The notes under the pieces: generated by a model
Told to the model about the DNA's origin: nothing
The model's database searches: none
Seen by the model: the letters and a program-made list of their open reading frames with translations, nothing else
Assembly (NCBI GenBank): GCA_947623765.1
Contig: CANQIG010000032.1
Span: forward strand, 1-13,551
Length of the DNA: 13,551 nucleotides
Source: an uncultured Clostridia bacterium
GTDB lineage: Bacteria; Bacillota; Clostridia; Oscillospirales; Acutalibacteraceae
Reading direction: 5' to 3'
Part shown: one piece after another, positions 8,209-13,551 of the stretch
Layout: each line of letters begins with the position of its first letter
Position numbering within the stretch: the stretch's first letter is position 1
Position numbers and translations under genes: made by a program

Positions 8209-9506
8209 ACCGCTTCCCCCTCCGCTTCCAGCGGCAGGATCACGGAGACCGCAGAGCGTTCCTCGTCAAAGAGCTCTGCGATCCGCCGATTCACGTCCGC
8301 GGCGGTGATCTCACGGAAACTCTCCAGATACCGGAACAGCTCACGGCCGCTGAACTCCATGTCCATCACGGCGTTTGCAAGGTGCTCCGGGACGTTGAGA
8401 CCGGAGATGTTTGCGCCGTAGAGCGCCTTTGCGGTGCGCTTTACGTCTTCCTCGGAGACACCCTCTGCCTTCAAACGGCGCATTTCCTCACGGATCGCCT
8501 CGCATACCGCGTCGGGGTCGCGGGACTCGCCGCCGAAGATCACAGAGGCATACCCGGAGCCCTCGAAGAACTCGCTGCTGAATGACGCCTCGTTGATGAG
8601 AGAGGCATCGAGCAGGCGGCGGAACAGCGGGGAGCTGTCCGAAGCCATGATGTTGAGCAGGATCTCGGTCGTGGCGTAGTCCTTCTCGGAGCACCGTTTC
8701 GCGGCGTTCGCCGCTTTCACGCCGAACTCAAAGAGCGGCGCGGCGACCGCGAGGCGCTCCTCCGTGCGGGCGGTGACGACCGTATCCGGCTCCGGCGGGA
8801 ACGCGCGCTCGACATCCACCGCCGCACTGGGCTTCAGCATCTTGTCACAGATCTCCAAAACGCATTCCGGCGTGCAGCTCCCCGCGACGGAAAGCGCCAT
8901 ATTGCGAAGATTGTAGAACGTATGATAGCAGTCGTAAAGATGGTCCGCGGTGATCTCCGCGATGCTTTCCACCGTACCGGCGATGTCCTCACGGATCGGG
9001 TGCGTGTGGTAGAGCGCGCGAAGCAGGTTGAAGAGTACGCGCCACTGGGGGTCGTCGTCGTACATCTTGATTTCCTGCCCGATGATCCCCTGCTCCTTCT
9101 GGACCGTCTGCGCCGTAAAATACGGGGACTGCACAAAGTCGAGCAGGATCTCCAATGCTTCGTCCGCTTTTTCGGTACACGCAAACAGATAGCGCGTCGT
9201 CTCAAAGGATGTAAACGCGTTCGACGAGGCACCGATCTTCGCGAATCGGGAAAACGCGTCCCCGTCCTCGCTCTCGAAAAGCTTGTGCTCCAGAAAATGC
9301 GCGATGCCCGCCGGGGTCGTGCGCGCCTCGGGCTCGTCGCTGCGCTTGAAGGATTTGTCAATGGAGCCGTATTTGGTCCCAAAGAGGCCAAATGTCGTGC
9401 GGACGCCCTCCTTCGGATAGACAAACACCGTGAGCCCGGAGTCGTGCGGGATTCGATAATACTTTTCTCCTGTCAGAACACTCTGGATGGTTTGGATCTC
9501 GCTCAC
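8205..9506 (-). CDS. M16 family zinc metallopeptidase, YmfH-type (catalytic partner)
   Basis: This 433-residue pitrilysin/insulinase-family protein has the inverted zinc motif HFLEH at residues 70-74 and a distal E138-x6-E145 pair (in EQGIIGQEI) matching the auxiliary and third zinc ligand, so it should be active. A second M16 domain without metal ligands covers roughly 200-420. No signal peptide is visible, so it is probably cytoplasmic. The gene directly upstream encodes an M16 homologue without the zinc motif, and such pairs usually form heterodimers. In Bacillus the related YmfF/YmfH pair has been linked to EF-P modification, and databases often use that label; I cannot show that role here. 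The start is read as GTG at 9506, overlapping the upstream stop (GTGA), with AAAGGGG upstream. lgt follows with an ATGA overlap. Confidence 0.93.
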   Translation of the reverse strand: MSEIQTIQSVLTGEKYYRIPHDSGLTVFVYPKEGVRTTFGLFGTKYGSIDKSFKRSDEPEARTTPAGIAHFLEHKLFESEDGDAFSRFAKIGASSNAFTSFETTRYLFACTEKADEALEILLDFVQSPYFTAQTVQKEQGIIGQEIKMYDDDPQWRVLFNLLRALYHTHPIREDIAGTVESIAEITADHLYDCYHTFYNLRNMALSVAGSCTPECVLEICDKMLKPSAAVDVERAFPPEPDTVVTARTEERLAVAAPLFEFGVKAANAAKRCSEKDYATTEILLNIMASDSSPLFRRLLDASLINEASFSSEFFEGSGYASVIFGGESRDPDAVCEAIREEMRRLKAEGVSEEDVKRTAKALYGANISGLNVPEHLANAVMDMEFSGRELFRYLESFREITAADVNRRIAELFDEERSAVSVILPLEAEGEAV

Positions 9507-10771
9507 TTCGCGGACACCCCTTTCAGCATATAGACCGTGTCGAGCACCGCGTGCTGCGCAGCGTCGACGATCTCCTCTTTCGCCACCTTCATGATCTCTT
9601 CCGCATACTGCTCGGGCGTTCTGAGGTCCCCGGAAAGAATTCCGCCGAGATACCAGCCTTCCATCGCCGCCGCGGAATCCGCCACAGCCGTACAGCTTGT
9701 CTTCATCGCAAGGCGTGCATGGAGCAGCTCCTCGTCCGAAATATTGCCGTTTTGGATCTCCCGAAGCTCATGGAGGATCGCCTCCTCCGCGCGTTCGAGA
9801 TTCTTGGTCTCGACGCCGCTCTGCACAAAGATGACGTTCTTCTGCTGTTCGTTCTGCGCGGAGCAATAGTAGCAGAGGCTCTGCTTTTCCCGGACGTTCA
9901 GGAACAGCTTGGAGCTCGGTGTCCCGCCGAATACGATCGCAAGCATCCGGTTCGCGAGCCGCTTTTTCTGGTCGGCGTCCAGCCCGAAGCCCATCACCAG
10001 TTTGGACTGTGCGAGCGTCATTTCCTCCGTGACGCGCAGCGGTTCCGTGCGCGGCGTGTGCGGATGTGTCGCGACCGGCGCGCAGTCTCTCCCGCCGAGC
10101 TGTTCGGCAAAGCGCTCGGCGAAGCTGCCGTCGACGCCGTCGCCGAAGCTGAAATGCAGGACCTGCGCACGCTGGAGCGCTTCCTTCCACGCCCCGACGA
10201 TCTCCTCGCGCCGAATGTCTTCCAGCGACTCCCGCGTGCCGAGACGCGAGATCCCGGCGGGCTCGCCCTGGAACATCAGCTCCGTCGCGCGGTTTTTCGC
10301 ATAGATCCGTTTTTCGTTGAACTCGGATTCCAAAGTTTCCACAAGCTGCCGCCGTTCCTGGATGAAGCCGTCCTCGGGGAAATGCCCGTCCTCGGCCAGC
10401 AGCGGATCGAACAGGATCTTCTCGAGGAGCGACGCCATCGTCCGCTCCACGTCTTCGCCGTCAAACGCGAAGCGGTTCGCGATGCCGGAGGCGGAGAGAT
10501 TCAAAAGCTGGTTGTCCCCCGCACGGGTGACGCCCGCAAGAACAGAAGCGCCGTACAGAGATTGCAGATACCTGCCGAACGCCGTATAATCCGGATACTC
10601 CTTCGTCACGCGCGAGACGAGAAACGGGACCGTCGCGCGCAGGGAGGAGATCCGGTCGCTTTCGAGCGGAAGAACGAGGTGGACGGAGCAGCGCGCCGTC
10701 GTAAACTGCGGCGTCGGCTGCCAAAACGCGGTGAGGCCGCTGTCCTTTTTTTCTATGATGTTGTGTTTCAC
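9503..10771 (-). CDS. M16 family peptidase homologue without zinc motif, YmfF-type (inactive partner)
   Basis: The protein has 422 residues from the GTG at 10771. It has the two-domain M16 layout and family blocks such as YGASV (73-77) and VREKQSLCYYCSA in the C-terminal half, typical of the substrate-binding Arg/Tyr motif of inactive M16 partners. At the place where HxxEH would stand it reads ATVPFLVSRVTKEYPD, so the metal ligands are missing; its role is presumably structural or substrate-binding in a heterodimer with the next gene product. The frame stays open upstream to 11068, but that part runs through the promoter, a terminator hairpin and the 3' end of the exporter gene, so I rejected it. 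The GTG at 10771 has an AAGGTGGG ribosome binding site and lies about 63 bases after the predicted transcription start. It is the first gene of the long left-hand operon. Confidence 0.9.
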   Translation of the reverse strand: MKHNIIEKKDSGLTAFWQPTPQFTTARCSVHLVLPLESDRISSLRATVPFLVSRVTKEYPDYTAFGRYLQSLYGASVLAGVTRAGDNQLLNLSASGIANRFAFDGEDVERTMASLLEKILFDPLLAEDGHFPEDGFIQERRQLVETLESEFNEKRIYAKNRATELMFQGEPAGISRLGTRESLEDIRREEIVGAWKEALQRAQVLHFSFGDGVDGSFAERFAEQLGGRDCAPVATHPHTPRTEPLRVTEEMTLAQSKLVMGFGLDADQKKRLANRMLAIVFGGTPSSKLFLNVREKQSLCYYCSAQNEQQKNVIFVQSGVETKNLERAEEAILHELREIQNGNISDEELLHARLAMKTSCTAVADSAAAMEGWYLGGILSGDLRTPEQYAEEIMKVAKEEIVDAAQHAVLDTVYMLKGVSAK

Positions 10772-10815
10772 AAATGACCCACCTTCCGGGCAGTAATGGT
10801 TTACAGCTTCTTTTT

Positions 10816-10829
10816 CCCGATACTTCGGG
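10816..10829 (-). other. Small hairpin in the 5' untranslated region of the M16/lgt operon
   Basis: The minus strand reads CCCGA-agta-TCGGG, a perfect 5-base stem with a 4-base loop starting about five bases after the predicted transcription start. It is followed by an A-rich stretch, so it is not a terminator. It may simply stabilise the 5' end of the transcript. No known riboswitch fold was recognised in this short leader. Confidence 0.3.
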
Positions 10830-10840
10830 CGATTATGTCT

Positions 10841-10846
10841 ATTATA
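10841..10846 (-). promoter_or_regulatory. Extended -10 promoter of the M16-lgt-folD-dxs-recN operon
   Basis: On the minus strand the sequence is TGC-TATAAT, a perfect -10 hexamer with the TG extension; transcription should start near 10834, giving a leader of about 63 bases before the GTG at 10771. The -35 region is weak (T-rich, no good TTGACA at 17 bases), which fits an extended -10 promoter. It is the only clear sigma-A-type promoter found for the ten genes that follow. Confidence 0.65.
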
Positions 10847-10888
10847 GCACAAGCGAAAGGACAATAAAAGAGGAAAGTCGGACGTTTT

Positions 10889-10908
10889 TGCAAATTTTAC
10901 AATTTGCA
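10889..10908. promoter_or_regulatory. AT-rich palindrome upstream of the operon promoter
   Basis: A perfect inverted repeat, TGCAAATT and AATTTGCA separated by TTAC, lies about 55 to 75 bases upstream of the predicted transcription start. It is not followed by a T tract on either strand, so a terminator is unlikely. It could be the binding site of a dimeric regulator; the regulator is unknown. Confidence 0.35.
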
Positions 10909-10920
10909 CGTATACGGAAG

Positions 10921-10950
10921 AAGGAGGCTTTTCCGCGAAAAAGCCTCCTT
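10921..10950 (-). terminator. Rho-independent terminator after the exporter gene
   Basis: A perfect 12-base stem (AAGGAGGCTTTT and its complement) with a 6-base loop begins 12 bases after the stop codon at 10962. On the minus strand the 3' flank is CTTCTTCCGT, pyrimidine-rich but without a long T run, so termination may be incomplete. It separates the dehydrogenase-exporter unit from the promoter of the following operon. Confidence 0.65.
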
Positions 10951-10961
10951 CCCATTCGATT

Positions 10962-11780
10962 TCAGTGGAACAGTTCAAAGAAAAGCCCGGTCGCCGCAGA
11001 GGCAAGGTAGAGCACAGCCAGAAAGAAAAGGTTTTCTTGCAGCCTCCGATTTGCCCGGAACAGAACAAGCAGCCCGACCCCCGCGCCGGAGCACAGCCCC
11101 GCGACCAGCGCGCCGAACCGCAGCGTCCCGGAAAGAAAGAGCTCGGCGAGCAGAACGGACACGGCGCAGTTCGGGATCAGGCCGACAAGCGCCGCAAGGA
11201 ATGGCTGGAACGCGCTCCCCGAGAGGAGAAAAGCCGAAACGCGCTCTGCCCCAAGCAGATCCATCCCGTATCCGAGCAGGAGATTGACGGCGAGCACGAA
11301 CAGGAAGATCCCTATTGTATGATGGAGCGCCGCGCGAAAAATGCCGCTGTGCTCGCAGTCGCACTCGGCGCAGAGCTCCTCGAACGGCGGCTCGTCCGGC
11401 AGCCTGCCGCGCAGAAGAAAATCGATCAAGAAGCCGAATACGACGGCGGAGATCAGCTTCGCGAGCAGGAGCGGCAGGATGCTCCCCAGCATCTGCGGGT
11501 GCGCCAGAAGGATCAGGAGCGCCTGATCGCTCGTCGAGAGGAACACCGCGAGCAGCGTCCCCATCGTGATGACTCGCCCGGCATAGAAATTCGCAGCGGC
11601 CACCGAAAATCCGCACTGCGGGATCATGCCCAGCAGCGCGCCGGCCAAAGGCCCGAACCGTCCGACGCCGGCAAGGCTGCTTTTCATTTTCTCGCTCGCC
11701 CGATGCTCCAAAAACTCCATGAGGAGAAAGGCTGCGAACAGGAAGGGCAGCATTTGCAAAGCGTCGAGTAACGCGTCCAA
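10962..11780 (-). CDS. Polytopic membrane protein, putative heavy-metal exporter (ArsP_2/putative manganese transporter type)
   Basis: This is a very hydrophobic protein of 272 residues with about eight to ten membrane segments. Two halves repeat the same pattern: FGPLAGALLGMIPQCGFSV (42-60) and FQPFLAALVGLIPNCAVSV (191-209), each a membrane hairpin with a Pro-x-Cys motif, as in the PF11449-type exporters named arsenic or manganese transporters in databases. Between the halves a cytoplasmic or external loop carries C137, C140, C142 and H144 (CAECDCEH), a plausible metal site. Substrate is not determinable. The TTG at 11780 is the nearest conventional start, but it has no well-spaced ribosome site; an AGGAG lies 9 bases before an in-frame CTG at 11792, which would add four residues (LDIL). 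The gene follows the dehydrogenase after a gap of under 40 bases and is probably co-transcribed. Confidence 0.8.
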   Translation of the reverse strand: MDALLDALQMLPFLFAAFLLMEFLEHRASEKMKSSLAGVGRFGPLAGALLGMIPQCGFSVAAANFYAGRVITMGTLLAVFLSTSDQALLILLAHPQMLGSILPLLLAKLISAVVFGFLIDFLLRGRLPDEPPFEELCAECDCEHSGIFRAALHHTIGIFLFVLAVNLLLGYGMDLLGAERVSAFLLSGSAFQPFLAALVGLIPNCAVSVLLAELFLSGTLRFGALVAGLCSGAGVGLLVLFRANRRLQENLFFLAVLYLASAATGLFFELFH

Positions 11781-11818
11781 AAGAATATCCAGGAAAAACA
11801 GCTCCTATTCTCGAAAGA

Positions 11819-12841
11819 TCAGTGTACGTCCATGATAACCTTCATCGTGGACTGGCGGTTCGCGTCGATATACCGGTACGCTTCGGCGTAGTCCGCGAAT
11901 GCAAAATGCTTGGAGATCAGCGACTGCAGTCGGACTTTCCCCACGTTCACAAGACGGATCGCTTCAAGATAGTCCTCGTTCCGGTACATCATCGTCGTAT
12001 TGAGATCGAGCTCGTGGTCGTTGAGGACCGCGAGGTCCACCTTTGCGAGATCCGCAAAGACCGCGACCAGAATGATCGTGCTGCCCTTTCGCGCGTATTG
12101 GATCGCCTGTCCCATGGTGACGTCGTTTCCCGCGCAGTCGTAGATCACGTCCGCCTTGTCAGGACCAAACGCCTGCACCAGCGCGTCCCCGAAATCCGTC
12201 CGCGCGGTATTCACGCAGAAATCCACGCCGCATTCCTTTGCCTTTTCGAGGCGAATGTCGCTGACGTCCGTGATGAGCACGCTCTCCGCGCCCATGCCCT
12301 TGGCGGCCTGCGCCACAAGAATGCCGATCGGCCCCGCGCCGAGGACCGCGACCCGCATATCCCGCATATCTCCGAACCGGTTGAGGGCGTGAACCGCAAC
12401 GGCGAGCGGTTCGATCATCGCGCCTTCGTCAAAGCTCATCGTTTCCGGCAGAGGCGTGACCTTTGCCGCGTCGACCGCGAAGTACTCCGAAGCGACGCCG
12501 GTCGTCTGGAAGCCCATGACTTTGAGCTCCTCGCACAGATTATACTTCCCGTGGCGGCAGGGATGGCATTTTCCGCAGACCACCTGGGGCTGGATCGTCA
12601 CCTTCTGTCCGAGCGCAAAGCCCGTCACGCCATCACCGAGCGCGGCGATCTCGCCGGAGACCTCGTGTCCCTGCGTGACCGGATATTTTGTGAAAGGGTG
12701 TTTGCCGTGCCAGACATGAATGTCCGACCCGCACACGCCGATCCGCATGATCTTCACCAACACCTCACCAGCTTTCGGGCGCGGCGTCTCTACTTCCCGA
12801 AAAACGATCTTCCCGGGCTCTGTCATTACCTGCTGGATCAC
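11819..12841 (-). CDS. Zinc-dependent medium-chain alcohol/polyol dehydrogenase
   Basis: This is a 340-residue member of the sorbitol/threonine dehydrogenase branch of the MDR superfamily, oxidising a secondary alcohol or polyol with a nicotinamide cofactor. Catalytic zinc ligands are C37 (GVCGSD), H59 and E60 (GHE), with E144 in the MIEPLAVAVHA block; structural zinc ligands are C89, C92, C95 and C103. The Rossmann motif is GAGPIG (169-174), and aspartates at the end of the second beta strand (TDVSD, 191-195) favour NAD over NADP. The exact substrate is unknown; a sugar alcohol would fit the neighbouring arabinofuranosidase, but this is only context. The start is GTG at 12841, with GGGAGGG about 8 bases upstream; an internal ATG five codons later would lose conserved N-terminal residues. 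It has its own promoter at 12885-12890. Confidence 0.93.
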   Translation of the reverse strand: MIQQVMTEPGKIVFREVETPRPKAGEVLVKIMRIGVCGSDIHVWHGKHPFTKYPVTQGHEVSGEIAALGDGVTGFALGQKVTIQPQVVCGKCHPCRHGKYNLCEELKVMGFQTTGVASEYFAVDAAKVTPLPETMSFDEGAMIEPLAVAVHALNRFGDMRDMRVAVLGAGPIGILVAQAAKGMGAESVLITDVSDIRLEKAKECGVDFCVNTARTDFGDALVQAFGPDKADVIYDCAGNDVTMGQAIQYARKGSTIILVAVFADLAKVDLAVLNDHELDLNTTMMYRNEDYLEAIRLVNVGKVRLQSLISKHFAFADYAEAYRYIDANRQSTMKVIMDVH

Positions 12842-12884
12842 AAGAGGTCCCTCCCGTTCGATAAAACTGTGATTCTCTTATCTC

Positions 12885-12890
12885 ATTATA
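12885..12890 (-). promoter_or_regulatory. Extended -10 promoter of the dehydrogenase-exporter unit
   Basis: The minus strand reads TGT-TATAAT, a perfect -10 with the TG extension. A weak -35, TTGCAC, lies 18 bases upstream at 12909-12914. Predicted transcription start is near 12878, leaving a leader of about 36 bases to the GTG at 12841. Confidence 0.6.
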
Positions 12891-12898
12891 ACACGGCA

Positions 12899-12911
12899 CA
12901 CGGGTCCCGTG
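12899..12911. promoter_or_regulatory. Perfect palindrome between -35 and -10, possible operator
   Basis: CACGGG-T-CCCGTG is a perfect 6+1+6 inverted repeat overlapping the -35 hexamer and the spacer of the dehydrogenase promoter, where a bound repressor would block RNA polymerase. It also lies about 10 bases after the stop of the small Cys-rich gene, but no T tract follows, so it is a poor terminator. Confidence 0.4.
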
Positions 12912-12921
12912 CAAGCCGATC

Positions 12922-13176
12922 TCACCACATCGCAGGGACCTTTGGGCAGTACAATGCCTTCTTCGCGGCGCGCGCCTCCACAAAGCACCCGCAGAGCGCG
13001 CACATCCCGTTCGTGAGACTGTCGCAGGCGCGGCAGACGCGCAGCCTTGACTCGTAGACTTCGGCGTCCGCCTTTTGCTCCGCGGGCAGGTTCTCCACGT
13101 AATCCCGGATGGTCTGATACAGCGCCGCGTCCTGCACGTCGCGCAGCAGGCAGCGTCGGCAGATCCGTTCGCTCAT
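12922..13176 (-). CDS. Small Cys-rich protein, DUF6171-like
   Basis: The protein has 84 residues from the ATG at 13176. Cysteines come in an N-terminal CRRC pair and a C-terminal group, CRACDSL...MCALCGCFVEARAAKK...YCP, which looks like a zinc-binding knuckle or ribbon. The pattern matches what I remember of DUF6171 proteins from Clostridia, whose function is unknown. Between the Cys groups is a charged helical stretch (about 15-45). The open frame extends nine codons upstream, but the ATG at 13176 overlaps the arabinofuranosidase stop (ATGA), which favours this start and translational coupling. No membrane segment or signal peptide is seen, so it is probably cytoplasmic. Whether it works with the glycosidase or is only co-transcribed is unknown. 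Confidence 0.85.
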   Translation of the reverse strand: MSERICRRCLLRDVQDAALYQTIRDYVENLPAEQKADAEVYESRLRVCRACDSLTNGMCALCGCFVEARAAKKALYCPKVPAMW

Positions 13177-13551
13177 CGGACGGAGATCTCCAGCACGGCG
13201 CACGCAGGGACGGTGAAGCGCAGCGTCCCGCCATCCATAGAAAGAGCGTCAAACGGCCGCACGCGGACCGCGTCCGGCGCGTCAAAATCGTTGTGCGCGC
13301 TCGGCGCGCCCGTGAGGACACGCGCACGGACCGATGTTCCTGTGGACTCCGGCAGCTCGCAGACCACCGGCGCATCCTCCGCCGCGGAGAGATTCGCGAC
13401 CGTGATGTGCGTCTCTCCCGTCCCGTTCTTCGAGGCGGAGACGCTGAGGTTCGGGACCTTTTCCCCGTCCGGTCCGACGTCGGGGCACTCCAGCGCACAC
13501 GCGAGAAGCTCCGCGTCGTGGTGGCACTGATAGAGATCAAAGACGTGATAC
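13173..13551 (-). CDS. GH51 alpha-L-arabinofuranosidase, C-terminal part only (5' end outside window)
   Basis: The frame is open from the right edge to a TGA at 13173-13175, giving the last 125 residues. Typical end-of-family blocks are visible: YHVFDLYQCHHDAELL near the edge, VPNLSVSASKNGTGETHITVANLS in the middle, and LTGAPSAHNDFDAPDAVRV followed by a beta-rich end (LRFTVPACAVLEISVR). These belong to the C-terminal beta-sandwich domain of GH51 enzymes, which remove L-arabinose side chains from arabinoxylan and arabinan. The catalytic glutamates are in the missing part, so activity cannot be judged here. GH51 enzymes of this type are usually cytoplasmic and act on imported oligosaccharides. 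The stop overlaps the start of the small Cys-rich gene. Nothing suggests a break within the visible part. Confidence 0.9.
   Translation of the reverse strand, partial: YHVFDLYQCHHDAELLACALECPDVGPDGEKVPNLSVSASKNGTGETHITVANLSAAEDAPVVCELPESTGTSVRARVLTGAPSAHNDFDAPDAVRVRPFDALSMDGGTLRFTVPACAVLEISVR

Noticed and set aside
10772..11068. 99-codon upstream extension of the first M16 gene
   Set aside because: It would cross the promoter, the terminator hairpin and the 3' end of the exporter gene, and has no family similarity; the GTG at 10771 has a good ribosome site.
12878..13540. 220-codon minus-strand frame across the DUF6171-like and GH51 genes
   Set aside because: Arg/Ser-rich shadow; the two other frames carry recognisable Cys motifs and GH51 blocks.
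1..13551. Search for a defence island, prophage, insertion sequence or CRISPR array
   Set aside because: No transposase, integrase, direct-repeat array, attachment-like duplication or defence domain was seen; gene content is housekeeping plus carbohydrate and metal handling.

Overview
The window looks like a chromosomal segment of a GC-rich member of the Clostridia (Bacillota), probably a gut or rumen plant-fibre degrader. The case rests on three things: the isoprenoid/RNA/repair order dxs-tlyA-nadK-argR-recN known from Clostridia and, in related form, Bacillus; a YmfF/YmfH-type M16 peptidase pair; and a DUF6171-like Cys-rich protein next to a GH51 arabinofuranosidase. The assignment is inferred from gene content only. 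All fourteen recognised genes are on the minus strand, so transcription runs from high to low coordinates. No tRNA, rRNA, CRISPR array, insertion sequence or prophage gene was seen, and no gene-free stretch exceeds 300 bases.

Right block (13551 to about 10921). It begins with the C-terminal end of a GH51 alpha-L-arabinofuranosidase, cut by the window edge, whose stop overlaps the start of a small Cys-rich DUF6171-like protein by 4 bases (ATGA). A short intergenic region follows with an extended -10 promoter and a perfect 6+1+6 palindrome between -35 and -10. It drives a zinc-dependent medium-chain dehydrogenase and then a polytopic ArsP_2-like metal exporter with an uncertain, non-ATG start. 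A strong hairpin closes this block.

Left block (10846 to 1). A second extended -10 promoter at 10841-10846 appears to start one long, tightly packed operon: inactive M16 homologue, active M16 metallopeptidase, lgt, folD, dxs, tlyA, nadK, argR, recN and an incomplete membrane protein. No other clear promoter or terminator was found inside it. Neighbouring genes overlap by 4 bases (GTGA, ATGA, TTGA) or 17 bases, or lie 5-32 bases apart, so translational coupling is likely. The operon joins lipoprotein maturation (lgt), one-carbon metabolism (folD), isoprenoid precursor synthesis (dxs), ribosomal RNA methylation (tlyA), NADP supply (nadK, useful to both dxs-pathway and folate enzymes), arginine control (argR) and DNA repair (recN).

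Most of the window is ordinary housekeeping DNA. The points most worth a second look are the unrecognised membrane protein after recN, which resembles a signal peptidase without its catalytic residues; the 104-residue acidic tail on Lgt; the palindrome in the dehydrogenase promoter; the small Cys-rich gene coupled to the arabinofuranosidase; and the absence of xseA, xseB and ispA from the dxs cluster. I found no convincing new defence or mobile system.
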